Source of the DNA: CAVSVP01 sp963731125
GTDB taxonomy: Bacteria > Pseudomonadota > Gammaproteobacteria > Competibacterales > Competibacteraceae
Assembly: GCA_963731125.1 (NCBI GenBank)
Contig: CAVSVP010000010.1
Location: 1 to 64,000 of the forward strand
Reading direction: 5' to 3'
Length of the DNA: 64,000 nucleotides
The position numbers were made by a program, and so were the translations under genes. Numbering within the stretch: the first letter of the stretch is position 1; every line of letters begins with the position of its first letter. The notes below the pieces were generated by a model, which worked only from the letters and a program-made list of their open reading frames with translations, was not told the DNA's origin and searched no databases. Below are positions 46,757-54,012 of this stretch, piece by piece.

Positions 46757-47119
46757 ATGAGACCGTCAAGTTTTCAGAATAATCGATTGGAAGATGTCTT
46801 GACGCCTGAGCAACTGCGTCAGGACAATCAATACTTTAAACACACCGATGGAATAAGTGACAACAACCGCGACAAAGGTTTTCGTTCGGCTTTTCTCGAC
46901 ATGGCGACGGGTTGTATTTACCTCTCTCGATTTGGCGATGGCAGTCTTGCACCGTTACATTTACTGGACGGCCTTCCCGATGAATTAGTATTGCAACGAA
47001 ACGCCGAGGGGTGTGTCATTGCCGTCAAGCAAACGGTGATCGCCGGTTTTCTGTACCACGACCGTTTCTATACTCGTGAACAGGCCGCTCAGTTGCGAGA
47101 AAATCTAGACCACATCTGA
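46757..47119 (+). CDS. Small protein of unknown function
   Basis: The 120-residue soluble protein has a strong ribosome site (acggagga) in front of its ATG. There is no signal peptide or membrane segment. It begins with a charged helical stretch (LEDVLTPEQLRQDNQ). A compact beta-rich middle (SAFLDMATGCIYLSRFGDG, VIAVKQTVIAGFLYHDRFYT) follows, then a short helix (REQAAQLRENLD). I do not recognise the family. It ends 31 bases from the convergent end of the diguanylate cyclase gene. Confidence 0.65.
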   Translation: MRPSSFQNNRLEDVLTPEQLRQDNQYFKHTDGISDNNRDKGFRSAFLDMATGCIYLSRFGDGSLAPLHLLDGLPDELVLQRNAEGCVIAVKQTVIAGFLYHDRFYTREQAAQLRENLDHI

Positions 47120-47150
47120 TTTTCTTTACTTGTAAGCCAACGCTACAGCT

Positions 47151-48626
47151 CTAAGCAACCCTGATCTGGTTACGCCCACATTCCTTGGCATGATACAGTG
47201 CCTTATCCGCCCTACGCAGTAGTTCGGTACCACTGATTTTTGAGGGCAGCCCTTCAACGAGGCCGATGCTGCACGTCACTGTAAAGGTTTTTCCCTCATT
47301 ATTTAAAATAGCTGCCTTTGCGATAGTGAGACGCAACTTTTCCGCCGCAGCCATAGCACCATCCAAGCCAGTGTGGGGCAGCACAACGCAGAATTCTTCG
47401 CCGCCGAAGCGGCCCGCCATATCACTGCCGTTCCGCAGGTTTTCTTTGAGCAATCGACCGACCGTCACCAATACCCGATCGCCGATCAGATGGCCATAGG
47501 TGTCGTTAATGCGTTTGAAATGGTCTAAGTCCAGCATTAAAAGGCATATCGGAAGCTTGTAACGGCAAGCAGTGCGCAGGGTGTGGTTCAACGATTCCAT
47601 CAGATAGCGGCGATTGTACAAACCGGTTAGGTCATCGATACGTGTTAGCCGTTCCAGCTTGCGGTTGCTTTCTGCTAGCTTGGTATTGGCTTCCGCTAAT
47701 TCAGTATTGGCTTCCGCTAATTCAGTATTGGCTTCCGCTAATTCACGGGTGCGCGCTGCGACGCGAATTTCCAGTTCCTGCTGGACTTGCCTAACGGCCT
47801 GTTCCGATTTTTTACGTGCCGTGATGTTCTTAATTTGCGCCACAAAGTAAACGGGACTTCCTTCAATATCTCTTACTAAAGAAATGGCTAGCAAGACCCA
47901 GACACTCCGTCCATTTTTATGCACATAGCGCTGTTCCATTTGGATAGAGGGATAGCGTCCTGCCAGCAACTCCTTAAAAAGGATTTGGTCTTTATCCCAG
48001 TCGTCTCGGTGAGTGATGGATTGCAGCCTCATCGTCAGTAAGTCGGTTTCCGAATAACCGATAATATGACATAAGGCTTTATTGACTTTTAACCAGCAGC
48101 CATCAAGGGATACCAAACCCATACCGATGGCTGCGTAATCAAAAGCGCTGCGAAAGCGTTCATCACTTTCCTGTAGGGCCGCCAACATGCGTTGGCGTTT
48201 TTTCGTTTCCAAGTTTAACTGCTTGGTAACGCGACGCAACCGGCGTGGACTCGGTACCGTCAAAACGGTGGGCATGATCACCCATAACATAACAGCGGCG
48301 GTTATCGAAATTGCTGCAGTAATTGCCTTCATGACGCCGGATAGCCAGTAAGCCGGATGCCATATCGTCCATACCTCTAGAGCATGGGTAGCGCCACAGG
48401 CTATGATAAAAAGTGCAAACATCTGGAAGATCCGGCGGTAATATACGCTAGGAGGCCTTTTGTGTATGAAATAGATAATAGCGATGGGAATTGAATAATA
48501 AGCGAGGGCGATCAGGCTATCAGAAATTACATGCAGAAGCAGTAATTCTTTTAACCAGAAAAGGCAATAGCCATGCGGCATAAAAGAAGAAGTGAAAGAA
48601 AGAAAGCCAATAACATTATTCATCAT
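47151..48626 (-). CDS. Diguanylate cyclase with ethylene-receptor-like sensor domain
   Basis: In this 491-residue protein the first 120 residues are three membrane helices with the plant ETR1-type signature: ISDSLIALAYYSIP and FIIACGATHALEVW. Asp36, Tyr43, Cys77 and His81 correspond to ETR1 D25, Y32, C65 and H69, the copper/ethylene site. A PAS domain (about 150-270), a coiled coil with three ELAEANT repeats, and a GGDEF domain with active-site GGEEF (about 410) follow. It should make cyclic di-GMP in response to a membrane signal. Confidence 0.9.
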   Translation of the reverse strand: MMNNVIGFLSFTSSFMPHGYCLFWLKELLLLHVISDSLIALAYYSIPIAIIYFIHKRPPSVYYRRIFQMFALFIIACGATHALEVWTIWHPAYWLSGVMKAITAAISITAAVMLWVIMPTVLTVPSPRRLRRVTKQLNLETKKRQRMLAALQESDERFRSAFDYAAIGMGLVSLDGCWLKVNKALCHIIGYSETDLLTMRLQSITHRDDWDKDQILFKELLAGRYPSIQMEQRYVHKNGRSVWVLLAISLVRDIEGSPVYFVAQIKNITARKKSEQAVRQVQQELEIRVAARTRELAEANTELAEANTELAEANTKLAESNRKLERLTRIDDLTGLYNRRYLMESLNHTLRTACRYKLPICLLMLDLDHFKRINDTYGHLIGDRVLVTVGRLLKENLRNGSDMAGRFGGEEFCVVLPHTGLDGAMAAAEKLRLTIAKAAILNNEGKTFTVTCSIGLVEGLPSKISGTELLRRADKALYHAKECGRNQIRVA

Positions 48627-49055
48627 TTTTTGCTTACATTAAAGATAACTAATTGGTGAGGGCAGTCTCATGATGAACGATATAATTTTTTTATTGTTTA
48701 GTGCGGTTGCTGGAATTAATAACAAAAAGGTGTCGGTGTCGAAGGGGCTTAGGATAGGGTGTCTAAAAACGCCATTTTTGGGCCAAACTCGTTGCCCGAT
48801 TTTTGGACTCAGAGATTATCACTCATATACCGATTAGCACTGGGTTTGGGACCAATCAGTGAGGTCCAAAAAGTGGTCAAGGCAAATTGGCCGACTTGGA
48901 CGCCCTAGGCTTAGGATGAGGTCTGAATCACCCGTATTGGGAATGCAACATTTCTGCTGAATCCGTCAAGGTTAGGAGCGGGTGACGGGCTGCGGCCTTT
49001 TTTTTGATCCATTGCGTTGTTAAGTCCTTAATTAGTAAATTTATTTGTAATTCTT
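48627..49055. other. Intergenic region with MITE copy 3
   Basis: These 429 bases upstream of the diguanylate cyclase gene hold the third 154-bp-family MITE. The rest shows no supported gene. The MITE lies 129 bases upstream of the cyclase start, so it may affect the promoter. Confidence 0.5.
48755..48907. repeat. 154-bp MITE family, copy 3 (diverged)
   Basis: Ends are tagggtgtctaaa and its near-complement ending gacgcccta. The 9-mer ggcttagga flanks both sides (48746-48754 and 48908-48916). It is in the opposite direction to copies 1 and 2 and differs at several positions, so it is an older insertion or a sister subfamily. Confidence 0.88.
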
Positions 49056-49304
49056 TTATTCTTGCCGTGAAGAGCAGCTTGTTTGCGTCCATGATATCAG
49101 TTTTAGAAACCTGCAGGTAAACGCTATTTCCTCTATGCTGTTGCCAATCGGTATGATGTTGAGCGAAGCGGTCAATAAGTGCTTTCTGGACAAGGATTGG
49201 AGGGAATCGTCATGGCGGTTTTTTAGGGCATAATAATCACCTTCGACGGAGCCGTTAGCGGATGCCCTATCGTTGTCCGGAGTGTCACGCAGTAAGGCGA
49301 ACAT
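49056..49304 (-). CDS. Possible small protein, unknown
   Basis: An 82-residue frame starts at 49304 with tgagga about eight bases upstream. The sequence has a polar N-terminal half (SANGSVEGDYYALKNRHDDS) and no recognised domain or signal peptide. It is divergent from the nitronate monooxygenase gene. It may be real or chance; I see no further support. Confidence 0.3.
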   Translation of the reverse strand: MFALLRDTPDNDRASANGSVEGDYYALKNRHDDSLQSLSRKHLLTASLNIIPIGNSIEEIAFTCRFLKLISWTQTSCSSRQE

Positions 49305-49373
49305 GCATTCCTCATCGAAGCCGTGGCTGCCGCTACTTATTTATACAGTATTAAGGGTATTGGATTTCATAAA

Positions 49374-50444
49374 ATGAATTGGCTAAAAACCTCTCTCACG
49401 GAACGACTGCAGATTCGCTATCCTCTGATTCAGGCGCCGATGGTTGGCGGCATCACCACTCCCCAGTTGGTGGCAGCGGTATCCAATGCCGGCGGTTTAG
49501 GTTCCTTGGCGGCGGGTGCTTTAGAGCCGGAAGAGCTACGTGCCACCATCACCGCAATCCGCGAACTGACCGATAAGCCGTTCGCCGTTAATCTATCGAT
49601 TTCTGAATCCGTTACAAAAGATACGTCACAAATCGAACACGCTACGGCGTTGCTTGCGCCTTATCGGGAAGCATTAGGGTTACCTACAACAGAACCTTCT
49701 ACTCATCTGCTGCCGACGTTTGCTGAGCAACTGGCCGTGATTTTAGAAGAACGGATAGCAGTTTTCAGTTTTACCTTCGGCGTTCCTATGCCTGAGGATG
49801 TTGCTGCGCTAAAAGAAAAAAATATTATTACCATAGGTACTGCTACCCACTTGTTGGAAGCCATTCTTTTAGAAGAAAGCGGAATCGACATGATTGTTGC
49901 CCAAGGTGCCGAGGCCGGCGGTCAACGCGGTACCTTTTTGGGGACTCCGGAACAGGGCCTGGTGGGGTGCATGACGTTAATCCCTCTGCTAGGTAATCAT
50001 CTACGCATTCCTATTATTGCGGCAGGAAGCATTATGGACGGCCGGGGTATCAGCGCGGCACTGGCCTTAGGAGCAGCCGGCGTACAAATGGGTACTGCTT
50101 TCCTGGCATGTCCCGAAAGTGGTGCTCATCTCAAATACAAAGAGTTATTGGCCGAAGGCACTGAAATCACGACGGTGCTGACCCGGGTGTTTTCGGGCAA
50201 ACTTGCCCGCAGTCTTAAAAATCGCTTTATCAGCGAATTGCAGGCACGAGAGGCGGAATTGCCCGGTTATCCCTTTCAGCAGTTTCTGACTCAAGCGATC
50301 TGCGAGGCGGCTGCCGAACAGGAGCGACCGGAATTTATGGCATTATGGGCAGGGCAGGGATGTGCTTTATGCGCCCCTAAACCGGTTGCAGAATTGCTAG
50401 AGACCTGGTTTGACCAGGTTTGGGGGATTTTGGGACGGGGTTAG
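49374..50444 (+). CDS. Nitronate monooxygenase family protein
   Basis: The 356-residue TIM-barrel FMN enzyme has YPLIQAPMVGGITTPQLVAAV and SNAGGLGSLAAG at the start. The flavin phosphate site is in IVAQGAEAGGQRGTF (about 185-200) and IIAAGSIMDGRG ... ALGAAGVQMGTAFL (about 217-245). Family members oxidise alkyl nitronates, such as propionate 3-nitronate. The start at 49374 precedes the conserved barrel; the frame is open from 49323. Its stop is eight bases from the convergent ampD stop. Confidence 0.9.
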   Translation: MNWLKTSLTERLQIRYPLIQAPMVGGITTPQLVAAVSNAGGLGSLAAGALEPEELRATITAIRELTDKPFAVNLSISESVTKDTSQIEHATALLAPYREALGLPTTEPSTHLLPTFAEQLAVILEERIAVFSFTFGVPMPEDVAALKEKNIITIGTATHLLEAILLEESGIDMIVAQGAEAGGQRGTFLGTPEQGLVGCMTLIPLLGNHLRIPIIAAGSIMDGRGISAALALGAAGVQMGTAFLACPESGAHLKYKELLAEGTEITTVLTRVFSGKLARSLKNRFISELQAREAELPGYPFQQFLTQAICEAAAEQERPEFMALWAGQGCALCAPKPVAELLETWFDQVWGILGRG

Positions 50445-50452
50445 AGCTAAGG

Positions 50453-50998
50453 CTACAGTAGTCGCCGTAAGCGTTGCCAATCAAATGCCGTTCCCGGATC
50501 GGTTTTTCGGCCCGGGGCAATGTCGGCATGTCCGACAATGCGGTCCTGAGTAATACTCTGATAAGCCTGTGTTAAAGCGATGATGACTGCAGCCAAATGC
50601 TGATATTGAATATCGGTGTAAGGAACGGTATCGGCACCTTCCAGCTCAATGCCGATACCGAAATCATTACAGTCCGCACATCCGCGAAAAGATGATTGTC
50701 CGGCGTGCCAAGCACGCCGGTGAAAAGGAACGTACTGGACAATTTCTCCTTCCCGGCGGATCAAAAGGTGAGAGGAAACTTTAAGCTTTTGAATTTCATT
50801 GAAATAAGGATGAACGCCAGGATTCAGAGTATTAGTAAACAGCGCATCGATCCAAGGACCACCAAACTCCCCAGGCGGTAAGCTGATACCATGGATTACA
50901 ATGAGATTCGGATCCATAGCCTGAGGCCGATCGTCACAATTGGGTGAAGGCAACTGCCGTGCTTCTACCAACAAGCCGGTCATAGCGTCAATGTGCAT
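50453..50998 (-). CDS. ampD: 1,6-anhydro-N-acetylmuramyl-L-alanine amidase AmpD
   Basis: This cytoplasmic zinc amidase of 181 residues recycles cell-wall muropeptides. It contains VIHGISLPPGEFGGPWIDALF with a zinc histidine, YVPFHRRAWHAG, and HADIAPGRKTDPG with the other zinc ligands. The start at 50998 gives LLVEARQLPSP soon after the Met, as in known AmpD proteins; the frame is open to 51061. It indirectly controls AmpC-type beta-lactamase induction where AmpR is present, but none is seen here. Confidence 0.92.
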   Translation of the reverse strand: MHIDAMTGLLVEARQLPSPNCDDRPQAMDPNLIVIHGISLPPGEFGGPWIDALFTNTLNPGVHPYFNEIQKLKVSSHLLIRREGEIVQYVPFHRRAWHAGQSSFRGCADCNDFGIGIELEGADTVPYTDIQYQHLAAVIIALTQAYQSITQDRIVGHADIAPGRKTDPGTAFDWQRLRRLL

Positions 50999-51080
50999 GG
51001 CAATCGGCGACTTGCTCGGGTGACGGGGTGCCGATGGGAACGGTTTATGCGATTGTAACAATGAATGACTTTGTCTGTGC

Positions 51081-52103
51081 TTATGTCATTTCCTGATAAT
51101 AGGAAATCAAACGTTCCACTTCGTGCTTGGATCCCATGATCACCGGACAGCGCTGGTGAAGGCTCTCAGGTTGGATGTCCAGGATGCGATGAGTACCGGT
51201 AGTGCTCGCCCCACCCGCTTGCTCCACGATAAGACTCATGGGATTAGCTTCGTACAGTAGGCGTAATTTGCCACCGACCCCCTTAGCCCGTAGTTTGCTG
51301 TCTATGGGATAAAGAAAGATACCGCCACGGCTGAGGACGCGATGGACATCGGCAATCATGGCGCCCACCCAGCGCATGTTGAAATCTTTACCGCGTGGAC
51401 CTTCCTTGCCGGCTAAACACTCATCCATATAGCGTCTTATCGGTGGCTCCCAGAACCGGGCATAGGAAGCATTGATGGCATACTCCTCGGTATCTTTAGG
51501 AATAGTGATGTTAGGGTGACTCAGGATGAACTCGCCAATTCTCTGGTCTAAGGTAAAGCCATGTACCCCGTGGCCGCTGGTTATCACCATCATGGTGGAG
51601 GGGCCATAGAGGGCATAGCCGGCGCAAACCTGCTGGGTGCCTGGTTGCAGGAAATCAGTTTCCGCAGGTTCTCCCGCTGTGCCTTCAGGACGGCGCAAGA
51701 TGGAGAAAATGGTGCCGATGGCACCATTAACCTCGGTGTTGGTGGAACCGTCCAGGGGATCAAAGACTAAAAGGTATTTTCCCTTCGGATAATCCGAGGG
51801 AATATGATAGATGCCACCCATCTCCTCGGAGGCCATGGCCGCCACATGGCCGCTGAATTCATTACGCCTGAGGAAGAGATCATTAGAAATAATGTCCAGC
51901 TTTTTCTGAGTTTCTCCTTGAATATTTTGAGTGTCGGCGCTGCCCAACACATCCGCCTCAGCCAGTTTGCCGTATTTGACAGCACTGGCAATTGTTTTGC
52001 AAGAGATCACGATGTCGTTGATCAGCGAAGTGAAAGCGCCGGTGGCTCCGCCATAACGGCGCTGTTCCGCAATGATGAATTCGGTGATGGTTGTGCCAGT
52101 CAT
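51081..52103 (-). CDS. fbp: Fructose-1,6-bisphosphatase, class I
   Basis: The 340-residue enzyme hydrolyses fructose 1,6-bisphosphate in gluconeogenesis or the Calvin cycle. Visible motifs are ASEEMGG (metal site), FDPLDGSTNTEVNGAIGTIF (the Mg/substrate motif, about 115-135), YGPSTMMVIT, and a late GGKLRLLYEANPMSLIVEQAGG. The ATG at 52103 has AAAGGAAC upstream; the frame opens farther out. In an autotroph this class often serves CO2 fixation, but no Calvin-cycle neighbour is present. Confidence 0.95.
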   Translation of the reverse strand: MTGTTITEFIIAEQRRYGGATGAFTSLINDIVISCKTIASAVKYGKLAEADVLGSADTQNIQGETQKKLDIISNDLFLRRNEFSGHVAAMASEEMGGIYHIPSDYPKGKYLLVFDPLDGSTNTEVNGAIGTIFSILRRPEGTAGEPAETDFLQPGTQQVCAGYALYGPSTMMVITSGHGVHGFTLDQRIGEFILSHPNITIPKDTEEYAINASYARFWEPPIRRYMDECLAGKEGPRGKDFNMRWVGAMIADVHRVLSRGGIFLYPIDSKLRAKGVGGKLRLLYEANPMSLIVEQAGGASTTGTHRILDIQPESLHQRCPVIMGSKHEVERLISYYQEMT

Positions 52104-52163
52104 GCTCGGTGTTCCTTTATATGGTAAAAAAGCGATGCGATGGCCGGTAGCGCAGCGAACCAT

Positions 52164-52375
52164 ACTGTAACCCTGACTTGGGGGTAGGGTTCTGCTCAGC
52201 GTCCTGCGGCCACTGATAAAGTTTTATTCTACCATAACGTTTCCAGGGTTTGCTGTGATGCTGACGGCGGAACAGAGGTTGTGGGTGAGACGGACATAAG
52301 CTGTCACTGGTGACGTGTTAGAAAGGTGAAGTAAGAAGGTGACGGCTTACATTCCCAAATTAAAGAGTGCTTAAG
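52164..52375. other. Spacer upstream of fbp
   Basis: This stretch carries the expected fbp promoter region. No supported gene is present. With the REP-like repeat it makes a 327-base gap between the fbp frame and the ygfX-like gene. Confidence 0.4.
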
Positions 52376-52490
52376 CCGGGGTGTCAGCGCCGCTCAACTT
52401 GGCTATCCTGCCTGGATTCGCTATCGCACATGTCCCTGTGTGCTGCTGATGACGCCCCAGCTTAGGCACAAGCATTAATGAGATTTGGTA
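52376..52490. repeat. REP-like palindromic repeat, copy B
   Basis: It reads ggggtgtcagcgccgctcaac, with core ggattcgctatcgcaca, and ends gctgatgacgccccag. The ends are inverted relative to each other, and there is an inner hairpin (tggctatcctgcctgg region). The same unit occurs reversed at 33331-33430 and in diverged form at 42481-42600. It sits between fbp and the ygfX-like gene. Confidence 0.75.
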
Positions 52491-52943
52491 TTAGGTTAAC
52501 TCGTCGGTTGGCGTGGTTTGTAAATAAACGCGCAGTCGCCGGACTGCGTCGAGATCGGCGGCATCCGGCGGAATAATCACTGAGCGGGTCGCCAGCTCCG
52601 GGGCAGAAAAGCGCAGTATCACCCAGCCAGGATGACTATAGCTGGTGCTCAAGCGAACCGTGTATGCGGTGCCGGTGGCAGTGCGCAGGGTCCAGTTGCC
52701 GTCTGCTGTCTGGTGAATTTGCTGAATAAACCAGCGGCTGTGGCGATTGCCATAGCGGCTAAGGTTAAAGGCACAGGAGGCACAGATGCCCATTCCCAAT
52801 GCAACCGTCATCCACGCCGAGGGCAACTGGCAACAATAGAGGCTGATGAGCGCCAGCAGATGGCTTGCGCCGATGGCTGTAACAAGCAGGCGGGAAGGTT
52901 TTAGATTAAGGACTAATAGCGGTGCGGAGTTTGCCGACGACAT
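52491..52943 (-). CDS. YgfX/CptA-like inner-membrane protein
   Basis: The 150-residue protein has two adjacent membrane helices (about 17-60) followed by a soluble domain (RWFIQQIHQTADGNWTLRTATG ... DLDAVRRLRVYLQ). The LNLKPSRLL opening is typical of YgfX proteins. Their genes commonly overlap sdhE, and here the overlap is 38 bases. YgfX has been reported as the toxin-like partner of SdhE (CptB); its main role is unsettled. Confidence 0.75.
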   Translation of the reverse strand: MSSANSAPLLVLNLKPSRLLVTAIGASHLLALISLYCCQLPSAWMTVALGMGICASCAFNLSRYGNRHSRWFIQQIHQTADGNWTLRTATGTAYTVRLSTSYSHPGWVILRFSAPELATRSVIIPPDAADLDAVRRLRVYLQTTPTDELT

Positions 52944-53151
52944 TAGCGACCGTCTCGTCCGCGGGGATCTCGCGGCCGATAATAAAGGCGTATAGCTGCG
53001 GATCCTGCAATTCTAACAGGTCAGCAAAAGTCTCTTGTTCCTCTGCTGGCGCCTGAGTATAGTACCGTTCCAAATAACCCAGCAACACCACATCGAGTTC
53101 TTTCATGCCACGTCGGCAGCGCCAGCGGAGTTTGGCAAGTGGTTCGCTCAT
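52906..53151 (-). CDS. sdhE: Succinate dehydrogenase flavinylation factor SdhE
   Basis: The 81-residue helical protein contains the conserved RRGMKELD motif (about residues 13-20), which contacts the SdhA active-site region and helps covalent attachment of FAD. ELQDPQLYAFI follows near residue 48. The gene lies 65 bases after sdhB in the same direction, as expected for a maturation factor, and overlaps the ygfX-like gene. A hairpin lies between it and sdhB. Confidence 0.93.
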   Translation of the reverse strand: MSEPLAKLRWRCRRGMKELDVVLLGYLERYYTQAPAEEQETFADLLELQDPQLYAFIIGREIPADETVANVVGKLRTAISP

Positions 53152-53172
53152 AACAGCACCTCGTATTCTGCG

Positions 53173-53194
53173 CTTCCCCCACGAGCGGGGGAAG
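53173..53194. terminator. GC-rich hairpin between sdhB and sdhE
   Basis: CTTCCCCC (53173-53180) pairs with GGGGGAAG (53187-53194) around a six-base loop. No T-run follows on the minus strand, so it may be an attenuator or mRNA-stabilising stem rather than a true terminator. Confidence 0.45.
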
Positions 53195-53216
53195 GAAACT
53201 TACAGACGGCAAAAGC

Positions 53217-53996
53217 CTAGCGCCTTTCGACCAGCATTTGCTTAATTCCTGCGATCGCTTTAGCAGGATTTAAACCTTTCGGACAGGTCTTAGCGCAGTT
53301 CATGATGGTATGGCAACGGTATAATCGGAAAGGATCTTCCAGGTCATCCAGGCGCTCACCGGTAAACTCATCACGGCTGTCCGCGAGCCACCGGTATGCC
53401 TGCAATAACACAGCAGGACCGAGATAACGCTCGCCGTTCCACCAGTAGCTGGGACAGCTGGTAGAACAACAAGCACATAAAATACATTCATATAAACCGT
53501 CCAGCTTGGCGCGGTCCTCCTTAGACTGCAAACGCTCCCGATCCGGCGGTGGAGAAGTCTGGGTTTGCAACCATGGTTTGATGGATGCGTACTGGGCATA
53601 AAAGTGCGTCAAATCCGGTACCAAGTCCTTGATGACTGGCATATGAGGCAGGGGATAGACCTTAACATCACTTTTGACCTCCTCAATAGCTTTGGTGCAG
53701 GCTAGGGTATTAGTGCCATCGATATTCATGGCACAGGAGCCGCAGATCCCTTCCCGACAGGAACGTCGAAAGGTCAATGTGGGATCGATGTCGTTTTTTA
53801 TGTTAATCAGTGCGTCCAGAACCATGGGTCCACAGGTATCTAAATCTACCTGATAGGAATCGAGACGAGGATTTTCGCCATTGTCCGGATTCCAGCGATA
53901 TACTTGAAAAAGTTTCGCGTTTTTAGCATCACCGGGGCTGTAGTAAGTCTTGCCTTTGCCAATCTTGGAGTTTACCGGAAGCCTAAATTCAGCCAT
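53217..53996 (-). CDS. sdhB: Succinate dehydrogenase iron-sulfur subunit
   Basis: The 259-residue subunit of complex II carries three clusters. CREGICGSCAMNIDG and a later C hold the 2Fe-2S; CILCACCSTSCP and CHTIMNCAKTCPKGL hold the 4Fe-4S and 3Fe-4S. It passes electrons from the SdhA flavin to quinone at the membrane. The start at 53996 has aaggtgac upstream, while the frame opens to 54047 inside sdhA. It lies 16 bases after the sdhA stop. Confidence 0.97.
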   Translation of the reverse strand: MAEFRLPVNSKIGKGKTYYSPGDAKNAKLFQVYRWNPDNGENPRLDSYQVDLDTCGPMVLDALINIKNDIDPTLTFRRSCREGICGSCAMNIDGTNTLACTKAIEEVKSDVKVYPLPHMPVIKDLVPDLTHFYAQYASIKPWLQTQTSPPPDRERLQSKEDRAKLDGLYECILCACCSTSCPSYWWNGERYLGPAVLLQAYRWLADSRDEFTGERLDDLEDPFRLYRCHTIMNCAKTCPKGLNPAKAIAGIKQMLVERR

Positions 53997-54012
53997 TTTG
54001 TCACCTTGAATA

